32,274 nucleotides of DNA from Actinacidiphila oryziradicis (GCF_005047355.1 NZ_SUMC01000080.1:1-32274); one strand, 5' to 3'. Numbered from the stretch's first letter, positions 24,447-32,171 are shown. Translations and numbers: made by a program. Notes: a model not told the origin generated them from the letters alone.

Positions 24447-24866
24447 GTGTCCGATTCACTGGCCGGCCGCATGGGATCGACCGGGGCGCCGTCCCCTTAT
24501 GGCCAAGGTCCCTCGACCGCCAACCTGGCCGACATCCTCGAACGGGTGCTGGACAAGGGCGTGGTCATCGCAGGGGACATCCAGATCAACCTGCTCGACA
24601 TCGAGCTGCTGACGATCAAGCTCCGGCTGCTCATCGCCTCGGTCGACAAGGCAAAGGAGATGGGCATCGACTGGTGGGAGCACGATCGTTCGCTCTCCTC
24701 CGGCGCACGGGATTCCACCGCAGGCCGGCAGGCGCAACCCGCCACCGGCCAGGAGTCCCTCGCCGAGGAGAACGACCGCCTGCGCGCCGAGATCGCCCGC
24801 CTTCGGGAGGGGGCGTCTCTCCCCGCTGCCAGTGAGCAGGAGCACTACGCGGAGCGTGAACGGTGA
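24447..24866 (+). CDS. gvpJ: Gas vesicle minor structural protein GvpJ
   Basis: A 139-residue GvpA-like minor shell protein. The core at residues 25-75 reads LADILERVLDKGVVIAGDIQ, INLLDIELLTIKLRLLIASV and DKAKEMGIDWWE; the ending WWE is typical for GvpJ and separates it from GvpA. A charged, partly coiled tail follows (SLAEENDRLRAEIARLRE). It starts at GTG 24447 with a weak upstream purine run (CAGGG). The TGA stop shares bases with the GTG of gvpL (GTGA), so the two are translationally coupled. Confidence 0.92.
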   Translation: MSDSLAGRMGSTGAPSPYGQGPSTANLADILERVLDKGVVIAGDIQINLLDIELLTIKLRLLIASVDKAKEMGIDWWEHDRSLSSGARDSTAGRQAQPATGQESLAEENDRLRAEIARLREGASLPAASEQEHYAERER

Positions 24867-25924
24867 TCGGGCCGGAGGCGGCGGCGACGCTGGCATACGT
24901 TTACGCCGTCGGCAGGGACGCCCCCGTCCTCGACGAAGCCGCCGCGCAAGCCGGGACGTCCGGCGTGGCGGCCGCCCCGGTACGCGTGGTGCGTGCAGAA
25001 GGCTTCGGGGCGCTGGTCGCCGACGTGCCGGCCGATCAGTACGGCGAGGAAGGCATGAAGGCCCAACTCGACGACCTGCTCGGCCTGGAACGAACCGCTC
25101 GCGCTCACCACGCCGTCGTCGCCGCGGCGTTCGGGACCGGGACGGTGCTGCCGATGCGGCTGGCGACCGTCTACCTGAACGACTCCCGCGTCGCCGCGAT
25201 GATGGCGGCACGTGCCGGGGAGTTCGACAGTCTGCTCTCTCGCCTGGACGGCAAGCTGGAGTGGGGCGTCAAGGTCTACGCCGATCCGCGGCAGGCCCGC
25301 CGTACCGAGTCCGAAGCCCCGGCTGCGGCATCCGGACCGGGACGGGCATACCTCCAGCAGCGTCGGGCACAGCGCGATGACCGCCGCCTGGCGTATCTCA
25401 GCGCCGATGCCCTGATCGATCGAGTGTTGGAGCAGGCACGGGAGTTCGCCGTGGCCGAAGTACGTCACCGGCCCCAGCAGGGCGCGCTCACCCAGGGATC
25501 CGGTGAGAACGTCGCGAACCTGGCCTTCCTGGTTCCATCCGCGCGCGGGGACGCCTTCCGTGCGGCAATGGACGGCTTGGACGTCCATGTACTGGACGGT
25601 GCGCCGTCCGGAGCGCGAGTGGAGATCACCGGCCCCTGGGCACCGTACTCCTTCGCGACATCGGCCCCCGAGGGGAGCGCGGATGCACGGTTATCCGACG
25701 GGCTCCACCCCCGCAGCTGCTCCGGACGGCCCGGTCGCGGACCGGCAACTGGCGCTGGTCGACCTGCTGGACCGCTTGCTGACCGGCGGTGCCGTGGTCA
25801 CCGGCGACGTTGTCCTGTCCATTGCGGACGTGGACTTGGTGCACATCAATCTGCGCGCGGTGATCCGTTCCCTCGGACCGGACGCGCCGTCCCCTTGGTG
25901 GAATGCGGATCCAGCGGATCCTGA
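24863..25924 (+). CDS. gvpL: Gas vesicle protein GvpL with long out-of-frame C-terminal extension
   Basis: GvpL/GvpF-family assembly protein. The family domain covers residues 1-265: LAYVYAVGRD, GTVLPMRLATVYLND, LEWGVKVYAD, ENVANLAFLVPSARGDAF and the terminal GPWAPYSFAT. Family members normally stop within a few residues of this point. Here the frame stays open for another 88 codons, through the whole of gvpS in a different frame, and ends at 25924. The extension (HPRSCSGRPGRGPATGAG and so on) looks like a frame shadow, not a domain. Either the native stop was lost by mutation or indel, or a sequencing error lies near 25670. Starts at GTG 24863, overlapping the gvpJ stop. Confidence 0.85.
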   Translation: MIGPEAAATLAYVYAVGRDAPVLDEAAAQAGTSGVAAAPVRVVRAEGFGALVADVPADQYGEEGMKAQLDDLLGLERTARAHHAVVAAAFGTGTVLPMRLATVYLNDSRVAAMMAARAGEFDSLLSRLDGKLEWGVKVYADPRQARRTESEAPAAASGPGRAYLQQRRAQRDDRRLAYLSADALIDRVLEQAREFAVAEVRHRPQQGALTQGSGENVANLAFLVPSARGDAFRAAMDGLDVHVLDGAPSGARVEITGPWAPYSFATSAPEGSADARLSDGLHPRSCSGRPGRGPATGAGRPAGPLADRRCRGHRRRCPVHCGRGLGAHQSARGDPFPRTGRAVPLVECGSSGS

Positions 25925-25931
25925 GAAGTGA
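25683..25931 (+). CDS. gvpS: Gas vesicle minor structural protein GvpS
   Basis: An 82-residue GvpA-like protein: DRQLALVDLLDRLLTGGAVV, TGDVVLSIADVDLVHINLRA and VIRSL is the small amphipathic shell-protein core. ATG 25683 has AGGGGAG upstream. It lies entirely inside the extended gvpL frame but in another reading phase; only this frame shows family similarity here. Its TGA stop overlaps the GTG of gvpK (GTGA), so the operon remains coupled. Confidence 0.88.
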   Translation: MHGYPTGSTPAAAPDGPVADRQLALVDLLDRLLTGGAVVTGDVVLSIADVDLVHINLRAVIRSLGPDAPSPWWNADPADPEK

Positions 25932-26362
25932 GGCGATCTACGGTGATCGAGGATTCACGGTGGAACGACATCGCACAGGCTGCGGCACGCGCCTTCGATC
26001 TCGTTCCGGGCGACTCCGGGGGCGTCACGGACGACGGCCGTACGGACCGGGGGCACGCGGCGGGGCGGCCCGCAACCCGGGTGGCCACGCGGCTTGCAAC
26101 GGACCCGGACACGGTGGAACGCGATCTCGTCAAACTCGTCCTGACCATCGTGGAGCTGCTTCGCCAGCTCATGGAGCGTACCGCCCTGCACCGCGTCGAC
26201 CAGGGAGACCTCAGCGAGGACCAGGAGGAACGGATCGGGATGACGCTGATGGTTCTCCAGGACCGCATGGCCGAACTCTGCGACCGCTACGGCCTGTCGA
26301 TGAGCGATCTTAACCTCGATCTCGGTCCTCTCGGTTCGCTACTTCCCCGCGAAGACCTCTGA
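25928..26362 (+). CDS. gvpK: Gas vesicle protein GvpK
   Basis: A 144-residue accessory protein, last gene of the cluster. The GvpK domain is at residues 58-144: DPDTVERDLVKLVLTIVELL, RQLMERTALHRVD, DLSEDQEERIGMTLMVLQDR and LNLDLGPLGSLLPRE. GTG 25928 overlaps the gvpS stop; a second GTG at 25943, better spaced from GAGG, is an alternative start and would remove only five residues. No hairpin follows. Instead a strong AAGGAGGA lies at 26361-26368, suggesting that another gene of the operon once started here. Confidence 0.92.
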   Translation: MRRSTVIEDSRWNDIAQAAARAFDLVPGDSGGVTDDGRTDRGHAAGRPATRVATRLATDPDTVERDLVKLVLTIVELLRQLMERTALHRVDQGDLSEDQEERIGMTLMVLQDRMAELCDRYGLSMSDLNLDLGPLGSLLPREDL

Positions 26363-26453
26363 AGGAGGACGCCTTGCAGGCACGCGGGGCGTTTCACCCG
26401 CTGACGAGCTGGCCAGGGCCGTTGGGGAGCATCTTGGGGCGGGCTCGGAGTGC

Positions 26454-27297
26454 CGCCCCTTCGACCGTGACGTGCGCAGCATCGTCTACGAGCGGGCGAA
26501 GGGCACCGACGCCGAGGAGCCGTACGGCACCGAGCGGGATGTCTACCAGCCCGGCTACGAATTCCTGATCCCGTCGATGGCGCCCTGCCCGGTGCCGGAG
26601 ACGCCACCGCGGGTGCGGATCGGCGGACCCGACTGCAGCCGTCCGTACGACATGGCGCTGCTGAACGTGTCGGCGATGAGCTTCGGCTCCCTGTCGTCGA
26701 ACGCGATCCTCGCCCTCAACGGTGGCGCTGCGGCCGGGGGTTTCGCCCACGACACCGGTGAGGGCGGCCTGTCGGAGTACCACCTGCGGTCGGGCGGCGA
26801 CCTCGTCTGGGAGATCGGCACCGGCTACTTCGGCTGCCGGACGCAGGACGGCGAGTTCGACCCGGGGGAGTTCGCCGACAAGGCGGCGCACGACCACGTG
26901 AAGTGCGTGTCGCTCAAACTCTCGCAGGGCGCCAAGCCCGGCATCGGCGGGGTGCTGCCCGGGGCAAAGGTCAACGCCGAGATAGCGCGGGTTCGGGACG
27001 TGCCCGAGGGGCGGGCGGTGATCTCGTCCCCGTACCACCAAGTGTTTTCCACTCCGCGCGAACTCGTCCGCTTCATCGCCAGGATGCGGGAGCTGTCCGG
27101 GGGCAAGCCGACCGGCTTCGAACTCTGCCCGGGCTCGCGCCTGCAGTTCCTCGCCGTGTGCAAGGCGATGCTGGAGGAGGGCGCGGCCCCGGACTTCATC
27201 ATCGTGGACGGAGCCGAGGGCGGAACCGGCGCGGCACCGCTGGAGTTCGCCGACCACGTCGGTACCCCGCTCACCGAGGGGCTGCTGACCGGCCGGG
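26454..27297 (+). pseudogene. FMN-binding glutamate synthase family protein, truncated at both ends
   Basis: The central FMN-binding barrel of a GltB-like (archaeal-type) glutamate synthase homologue: RPFDRDVRSIVYERAKG, LLNVSAMSFGSLSSNAI, HDTGEGGLSEYH, LKLSQGAKPGIGGVLPG, SPYHQVFSTPREL and VDGAEGGTGAAPLEFADHVG. The family is about 500 residues; roughly the first 60-70 are missing, replaced by unrelated sequence after the ribosome binding site at 26361. The last third, which carries the iron-sulfur-type Cys cluster (IGCIQAQKC region in relatives), is replaced from 27298 by an antisense lysozyme relic. It cannot be functional as a synthase. An in-frame GTG at 26472 could still start a 350-residue product. 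Confidence 0.85.
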
Positions 27298-27299
27298 CC

Positions 27300-27755
27300 A
27301 GACCACAGGCCGTCGCCCGCGAACAAGGCCGGGCCGCAGTTGGTCCAGTAGTCGTAGTTGCAGTAGAGGATCACCCGGTGGCCGGGCTCCTTCTTCTGCA
27401 CGTACCGGATCCAGGCGTCCTTTTCGGCGCAAGTCACCCCGGGTCTTCCCATTCGAGGGCGAGGATGTCACCGGCGCGAAGGGTGATCTTCGACAGGAAG
27501 AAGTCGGCCTGTTCGGCCACATTGCCGGCCGGATGAAGTGGTAGAAGCCAGTGATGAGGGCGCCACTGCGAGCAGTAGCGCGCTGCGCAACCCACTTGGG
27601 GTTCGTGTAGGTGGCGCCCTAGGTGATCTTGATGAACGCGAAGTCAAGTCCGCGGGTGCTGTAGTCGGTCGCCTGGAGACGACGTCGACCTCCCTCTTAC
27701 CGTCATCGGGCGCGTACTGCCTTCTCCCCCGCGCCTGAATCGAGAATGCGGTCAT
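27300..27755 (-). pseudogene. GH25 lysozyme (muramidase), decayed
   Basis: Pieces of a GH25 muramidase appear on the minus strand in collinear order: ATDYSTRGLDFAFIKIT, an in-frame TAG where relatives have Glu, GATYTNPKWVAQRATARS, LITGFYHFIRPA, then after a shift GNVAEQADFFLSKITLRAGD, ILALEWEDPG (the catalytic D-x-E), and after another shift VTCAEKDAWIRYVQKKEPGH and RVILYCNYDYWTN, ending near GDGLW. At least two frameshifts and one nonsense codon disable it, and the C terminus is missing at 27300. A degraded start lies near 27755. Such enzymes cleave peptidoglycan and are common in phages and Streptomyces. Confidence 0.82.
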
Positions 27756-27968
27756 GGGTGGCTTCACGACATCTGGATCAGACCACCAGGATCTGGCGTC
27801 TCTTCTTTGTCATGACCTGACTCCATTCGGGAAGTGGCCCTCCCCTGCCGAGGTCGGCGAGTTTTCGGTGTGATGCACCCATACGCCTTGTGACGTGGTT
27901 TTACGGTGTGCTGTGCCTGCCGCTGGGCAGACGCAGAATGGCTGGTCGTCAGAGTGAGGACGTGCGCA

Positions 27969-29336
27969 GTGTTGGTGGCGGATCGGTATCGGTTGGGTGA
28001 CCTGCTCGGCAGCGGGGGGATGGGCGAGGTCTGGGGCGCCGTCGACGAGGTGCTGGGCCGGTCGGTGGCGGTAAAGCTGCTCCGGAATCAGGGAGCCGAC
28101 AGCGCCGCGATAACCCGCTTCCAGCTGGAGGCCCAGACGGCGGCTCGGCTGAACCACCCCCACGTGGTGGCCGTCTACGACTTCGGTACCGACCAGTGCC
28201 GCCTCTACCTGGTGATGGAGCTACTCGACGGGCGCAGCCTGGCCGACGAGTTGACTGAGCACGCGCCGCTCTCTCTCCACAGGGCGGCACAATTTGGCGC
28301 GCAGGCCGCCGCCGGACTGGCCGCCGCTCATCAGCAGGGCGTGGTGCACCGGGACATCAAGCCCGGCAACCTGCTACTGACCTGTGATGGAAGGGCCAAA
28401 GTCGGCGACTTCGGGATCGCCCGTTTCGCAGACGAGTCCGCCACTCTGACCACGACCGGCCAGATCATCGGCACCAGCTCCTATCTGGCACCGGAACAAG
28501 CCCTGGGGCGCCCGGCCGGTCCCCCGGCGGACATGTACGCGCTGGGCTGCGTACTGTACGAACTTGTCACAGGTCACCCGCCCTTCCGTGCGGACACGCC
28601 CATGGCTGTGGTGTTCCAGCACGTGGAGGCCTCCCCCGAGGCTCCGCGCCGCCTCCGCCCCGACCTTCCCGAATCGTTCGAGGCTTTCATCCTGCGACTG
28701 TTGGCGAAAGACCCCGCCGAGCGCCCCACCGCCCAGCAGACGGCCGATGCACTGGCCGCCTCTGGCCTGGCAGCTGACCGGCTGGCCACCGCCGCTGCGG
28801 GCGCCACCCACCGGCTTCCTTCCATCCCGGCCATTGGCAAGGAAACAGGGCAGCAGCCAGGCACGAGCAGATGGCGCTCCCGACGGGCCCGGTTGGTGGC
28901 CGGCATCGTCGTCACCGGGGCCGTCGCAGCGGCCGTCGCTCTGTCCACCACATCCCCCGACGTCCAGGCCGGCAGGGCCGCCACGACGCGTCCTTCCCCC
29001 GCACAGCAGGACACACTGCCGCCGTCCACCGCCCCCACCACACCGTCCACGGCTCCCACCACAGCCGCCGCCCCCACCACACCATCCACGGCTCCCACCA
29101 CAGCCGCCGCTCACACCACACCATCCACGGCTCCCACCACAGCCGCCGCTCACACCACACCATCCACGGCTCCCACCACAGCCGCCGCTCACACCACACC
29201 ATCCACGGCTCCCACCACACCATCCACGGCTCCCACCACACCGTCCACGGCTCCTAGCACACCCTCGACGGCTCCCACCTCGCTCTCCGCGGCTCCCACC
29301 ACGGCCGCCACAGCTCCCACCACGGCCGCCAAGTGA
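27969..29336 (+). CDS. PknB-type membrane Ser/Thr protein kinase with Thr/Pro repeat tail
   Basis: A 455-residue Hanks-type kinase. Kinase domain, residues 5-265: glycine loop GSGGMGEV (14-21), K36 in VAVKLL, HRDIKPGN (127-134), DFG (147-149), activation loop ATLTTTGQIIGTSSYLAPE with the usual double Thr, and DMYALGCVLYEL. A single membrane helix (about 309-326, LVAGIVVTGAVAAAVALS) follows a basic stretch. The extracellular part is not PASTA or another sensor but a repetitive Thr/Ala/Pro tail of over 100 residues (TTPSTAPTTAAAH units), likely an extended cell-wall-spanning stalk. GTG 27969 has AGGA at 27957-27960 and fits the family start; GTG 27954 is an alternative. Stands alone; targets unknown. 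Confidence 0.9.
   Translation: MLVADRYRLGDLLGSGGMGEVWGAVDEVLGRSVAVKLLRNQGADSAAITRFQLEAQTAARLNHPHVVAVYDFGTDQCRLYLVMELLDGRSLADELTEHAPLSLHRAAQFGAQAAAGLAAAHQQGVVHRDIKPGNLLLTCDGRAKVGDFGIARFADESATLTTTGQIIGTSSYLAPEQALGRPAGPPADMYALGCVLYELVTGHPPFRADTPMAVVFQHVEASPEAPRRLRPDLPESFEAFILRLLAKDPAERPTAQQTADALAASGLAADRLATAAAGATHRLPSIPAIGKETGQQPGTSRWRSRRARLVAGIVVTGAVAAAVALSTTSPDVQAGRAATTRPSPAQQDTLPPSTAPTTPSTAPTTAAAPTTPSTAPTTAAAHTTPSTAPTTAAAHTTPSTAPTTAAAHTTPSTAPTTPSTAPTTPSTAPSTPSTAPTSLSAAPTTAATAPTTAAK
29037..29255 (+). repeat. Minisatellite: four 39-bp and three 21-bp units
   Basis: 39-bp units at 29037-29075, 29076-29114, 29115-29153 and 29154-29192 encode TTPSTAPTTAAA(P/H); then 21-bp units at 29193-29213, 29214-29234 and 29235-29255 encode TTPSTAP. 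Units 2-4 are almost identical. A decayed copy follows at 29256. All unit lengths are multiples of three, so copy-number change would lengthen or shorten the kinase tail without frameshift. Confidence 0.92.
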
Positions 29337-29462
29337 AGGTCAGGAGCGTTTTCCTGTCTCAGTGACGATCCGGGCCACCGATGCCCTGTCTTTGGCCCGG
29401 GGCCGGTAAAGGATTTTTGAGAACGGTCTGGTCGGCATTTCGTGACGGTCATGAGCGCGACA

Positions 29463-29644
29463 GTTAGACCCGCTCTGTTCTGAGCAGCTCCCCACCGCCC
29501 TGAAAGTCCTGATCGCGGGCGGTATTGGCGTTGGCCAAGACCACCTTTGTCGGCGCGGTGAGCGAAATCGAGCCCCTCAGCACAGAGGAGCTCCTCACCT
29601 CGGCGAGCGTCGGCACCGACAGCCTGACCGGGGTGGAGAACAAG
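29463..29644 (+). pseudogene. CvnD-type GTP-binding protein, N-terminal fragment
   Basis: The plus strand reads SEQLPTALKVLIAGGIGVG, then after one extra C at about 29535 continues KTTFVGAVSEIEPLSTEELL and TSASVGTDSLTGVENK. Together this is the start of the small GTPase of actinobacterial conservon (CvnABCD) operons, with the P-loop GxGVGKTT interrupted exactly at the GK by the one-base insertion. At 29644, before the rest of the G domain, it meets the ISAs1 transposase remnant. The sensor kinase, roadblock and DUF742 partners are absent. The 29337-29462 gap contains nothing I can name. Confidence 0.82.
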
Positions 29645-30514
29645 CGATGTCGGTGGTCTGCACCCAGTCGGCGTCGGGGCCGGCCAGCACGGCTTGGGCC
29701 GCGCGCGGGCCAGCGGCTGGTTCCCCTTCAAGATCAGGACGTAGTGGGCGTGCAGTTCGCCGGTGATCAGGCGGGCGGTCTTCTTGGTGGTGTGCAGCGC
29801 GTCCAGCGTCAGCACCATGCCGGACACCTCCAGCGAGGCCAGCAGTTCGCGAGCGGCGGAGCCTTCGCCGCGCTTGTCGACGACCTGCCGCTGGCCCAGC
29901 ACCACGCCGGTGGCATGGCCGATCGCCCCGACCAGGAAGACCCGGCCCTGCTCAGTACGCGCGCCGCGCAGGGCCTTGCCGTCCACGGCTGCTGCGGGCA
30001 GCAGGCCGGGCGGCGCCGGATGCTCAGCCGCACGCTGGACAGCGCGCCGCTCCTCGCGCTCCGCAGGGCCAGGAGTGCGCGGGACCTCGGGGACCGGGGC
30101 CGTCCCGCGTACGACGTCCGCCGCGTAGCCGCACGTCGCCTCGTCCAGGGCGTCGGTGTCCAGATCTGCGAGTACCCGGCGGAAGGTGCGCTCGCTGGGA
30201 ACCTCGAACCGGCCGGTCAACGGATCGCGGCGGGCACCGATGCGGGCGAGCTTGTCCTGCGGCGAGCGTGCCGCCCACTGCCAGATCGCCGCCACCGAGT
30301 CGCCACCCACCACCAGCGTCGCGCACGCCGCCAGCACCAGGATCACCAGCAGCGGGTGCCGAAGCCCTCGCTGAGCGCGGCGATCCGGCACGCTCCGAAG
30401 CCTGGCCATCAGGGCCGACTCCACCGCGACCGGGTTGGCTGCGCGCTCTGCCTCCCACCGCGCCAGGTCGGCGAGCTGGTCAAGGCAGGGGATGGTCAGC
30501 GATGATGCAGACAC
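29645..30514 (-). pseudogene. ISAs1-family transposase, 3' truncated and frameshifted
   Basis: GTG 30514 with AGGAG upstream starts a frame matching ISAs1-family transposases: the N-terminal associated domain (SVPDRRAQRGLRHPLLVILV, FEVPSERTFRRVLADLD) and the first half of the DDE domain with D178 in AVDGKALRGA, D238 in TLDALHTTKK and the following YVLILKGNQP. Near 29695 a frameshift occurs; QAVLAGPDADWVQTTDI continues in the next frame up to 29645, where the CvnD fragment begins. The third catalytic residue and the C terminus are missing, so it is inactive. The original frame runs on through unrelated DNA as far as 29189, into the kinase gene, as an artefact. Confidence 0.85.
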
Positions 30515-30567
30515 GGGCGCGACTCCTGTGACGCAGCATCAAACCGGAACTACCCCGGGGTCGTGCC

Positions 30568-31059
30568 CTACATGCGGCGGGCTTTATCTGCGTCGCTTCC
30601 GCGAGGCATGCCGCGGCCGACTTCGACGTACTCACGCAGGCTCGCGAGGAAGTGGTCCCAGCCGCGAGTGCACTGCTCGATGCAGTCCAGCTCTGTTGTG
30701 AGACCGTGGTGGCTGAACTGAAGTTCAGACGCGTCGCCATCGACCGGGGTGATGGCGAAGGTCGGACGCGTTCCCACCCAGTCAGGAAGGAAGCTGCATT
30801 CGTTTACGGTCCATTGCACCGATGTTGGCCGCGTTGCCTGATCGACATGCATCAGGAGCGGTTCGGGGGAGTCGAAGAAGAACTTGAGTTCGCCGCCGGC
30901 GTCGCAGGATCCCGTGGCACGGGTCCACCAGGCGGTTAGGCCGGAGACGGTGGTGAGCGCATCGAACAGCGCTCCAGGAGATGCCTTCACGCGGATCGTC
31001 TTCTGATAGTCCGCGCTCGCTTCCGCTTGCATTGCAGAGGGTTGTGCAGTTTCGGTCAT
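30568..31059 (-). CDS. SRPBCC (AHSA1-type) domain protein
   Basis: A 163-residue protein of the Activator-of-Hsp90-ATPase-1-like SRPBCC family: YQKTIRVKASPGALFDALTT, VSGLTAWWTRATGS, GGELKFFF and CTRGWDHFLASLREYVEVG. The helix-grip fold binds hydrophobic ligands; bacterial members beside ArsR regulators have mostly unknown function. ATG 31059 with AAGGA upstream is preferred; the ATG at 31077 overlaps that site and lacks its own. It is last in the minus-strand run SRPBCC - ArsR - SRPBCC, 188 bp after the ArsR gene, so co-transcription is likely but not assured. Confidence 0.87.
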   Translation of the reverse strand: MTETAQPSAMQAEASADYQKTIRVKASPGALFDALTTVSGLTAWWTRATGSCDAGGELKFFFDSPEPLLMHVDQATRPTSVQWTVNECSFLPDWVGTRPTFAITPVDGDASELQFSHHGLTTELDCIEQCTRGWDHFLASLREYVEVGRGMPRGSDADKARRM

Positions 31060-31247
31060 TCGATGGATTCCTTTCATTCCGGCCCGTCTCGGCCTTGGCG
31101 ATCGGGGCTACTGGTTTCTCGAGAAGGAGCGTTCGGCTCGGGGCCTTCGGGACTGCACGCTCACCCATTCCGTGCTGCAGTTGCGCCATGAATTCGACGG
31201 GCTAACGCCGACCGTTATGCACGAACTGCAAGACGGTCCGTTAGTAG

Positions 31248-31589
31248 TCAATCCATCGATCGCAGCGCCTGGATCGACTCGGCGATCGTCTTGATGCGAC
31301 GCAGTCGCGCATCCCACGCCGCGCCGACGGAGACCAGCTGCTCGACGGCGCGGGCGAACTGCGCTTCGTTGACGACGTAACGCACCTCGCGGCCGTCCTT
31401 GCGGGGCACGACCAGTTCGGCGCGCTCCAGGACGCTCAGGTGCTTCGCGACCGCCTGACGCGTCACCGGCATGCGGCCACTCAGGCTCGTCGCCGTGCCG
31501 GAGCCGTCGGCCAGCAACAGGTCCAGCAGGCGGCGCCTGGTCGGGTCACCGAGGGCCGCCCACAGCTCGTCGTCGATCGTCGGGGTCAC
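31248..31589 (-). CDS. ArsR-family transcriptional regulator
   Basis: A 113-residue winged-helix repressor: DELWAALGDPTRRRLLDLLL, then MPVTRQAVAKHLSVLERAEL (recognition helix) and VVPRKDGREVRYVVNEAQFA (wing). There are no cysteines at all, so it cannot use the thiol metal sites of ArsR/SmtB and belongs to the branch paired with SRPBCC proteins. It starts at GTG 31589, whose bases overlap the TGA of the upstream SRPBCC gene (GTGA), giving translational coupling. It probably binds the twin GCAAC-N5-GTTGC sites upstream of the operon. Confidence 0.92.
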   Translation of the reverse strand: MTPTIDDELWAALGDPTRRRLLDLLLADGSGTATSLSGRMPVTRQAVAKHLSVLERAELVVPRKDGREVRYVVNEAQFARAVEQLVSVGAAWDARLRRIKTIAESIQALRSMD

Positions 31590-32044
31590 GCTCGCACCAG
31601 ACCGGCCGCGTACGCCGCCAGGCTCGGGAGGTGCTCGTCCCAGCCGGCGCTGTGGTCGCGGTAGTACGCCTCGAGCTGTGCGGCCTCCCAGCCGATCTCC
31701 CGGAAGCCGGCCTCGGTCAGGCGCAGCAGCGTCCCACCGTCGGCAGGCACCAGCTCGAACGTCACGAGGAACGAGTTCTGCGGCGTCGCCGGCTGACCCT
31801 CTGGCTGGACCCAGCGGAATACGAATCGCCGCGGAGCGTCCGCCTCGACGACGAGGACCGGCACGACGACCGATCCACGCCCGTCCCGCCGGCGCCGGGT
31901 CATCCGCCCGTCGCCCGGCACGGCCGGGAACGACGCGTCGAAGCCCCACCAGTGCGCGATGTGCTCAGGCTTCGTGATGACTTCGTAGACCACCTCGGGG
32001 GTGGCGTCGATGTGGATCTCATGCTCAATGGTGCCGTACTCCAT
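31586..32044 (-). CDS. SRPBCC (AHSA1-type) domain protein, first gene of the ArsR operon
   Basis: A 152-residue SRPBCC protein: GTIEHEIHIDATPEVVYEVI, TKPEHIAHWWGFDASFP, RRFVFRWVQPEGQPA, GTLLRLTEAGFREIGW and GWDEHLPSLAAYAAGL. Start ATG 32044 with GGGGAG upstream. It precedes the ArsR gene, the reverse of the more usual order. Related to, but clearly different from, the second SRPBCC protein at 30568. Its promoter region carries two ArsR-type dyads. Ligand unknown. Confidence 0.9.
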   Translation of the reverse strand: MEYGTIEHEIHIDATPEVVYEVITKPEHIAHWWGFDASFPAVPGDGRMTRRRRDGRGSVVVPVLVVEADAPRRFVFRWVQPEGQPATPQNSFLVTFELVPADGGTLLRLTEAGFREIGWEAAQLEAYYRDHSAGWDEHLPSLAAYAAGLVRA

Positions 32045-32062
32045 GGGCCTCTCCCCGAATCC

Positions 32063-32117
32063 GCAACCAGTAGTTGCACCTTAGGCCACGAAGCCACAAC
32101 GCGCAACCATAGGTTGC
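32063..32117. promoter_or_regulatory. Twin operators of the SRPBCC-ArsR operon
   Basis: GCAACcagtaGTTGC at 32063-32077 and GCAACcatagGTTGC at 32103-32117 share the same perfect 5-5-5 dyad, 40 bp apart (about four helical turns), just upstream of the first gene. The spacing places both on one DNA face. Autoregulation by the ArsR protein is the simplest reading. Confidence 0.8.
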
Positions 32118-32171
32118 ATTAGGCGTAGAGGCGGCGCGGGTGTCTCCGTGGCTAGCCCCAATGCCGCTGTT

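Noticed and set aside
23512..24459. Leu/Val/Gly-rich minus-strand frame opposite gvpZ
   Set aside because: Shadow of the Asp/Glu-rich gvpZ tail; it only mimics membrane segments.
29037..29255. CRISPR-like repeat array
   Set aside because: Units are contiguous with no spacers and encode the kinase tail in frame.
29189..29644. C-terminal part of the long ISAs1 transposase frame
   Set aside because: After the frameshift and the 29645 junction the frame runs antisense through the CvnD fragment and the kinase repeats, so it is not transposase.
31078..31247. Plus-strand frame reading DCTLTHSVLQLRHEFDGLTP between the ArsR and SRPBCC genes
   Set aside because: No start, short, and no family recognised; it may be a remnant, but nothing supports a call.
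31590..31949. Upstream extension of the ArsR frame
   Set aside because: This stretch is the SRPBCC gene read in another phase; GTG 31589 is the proper ArsR start.
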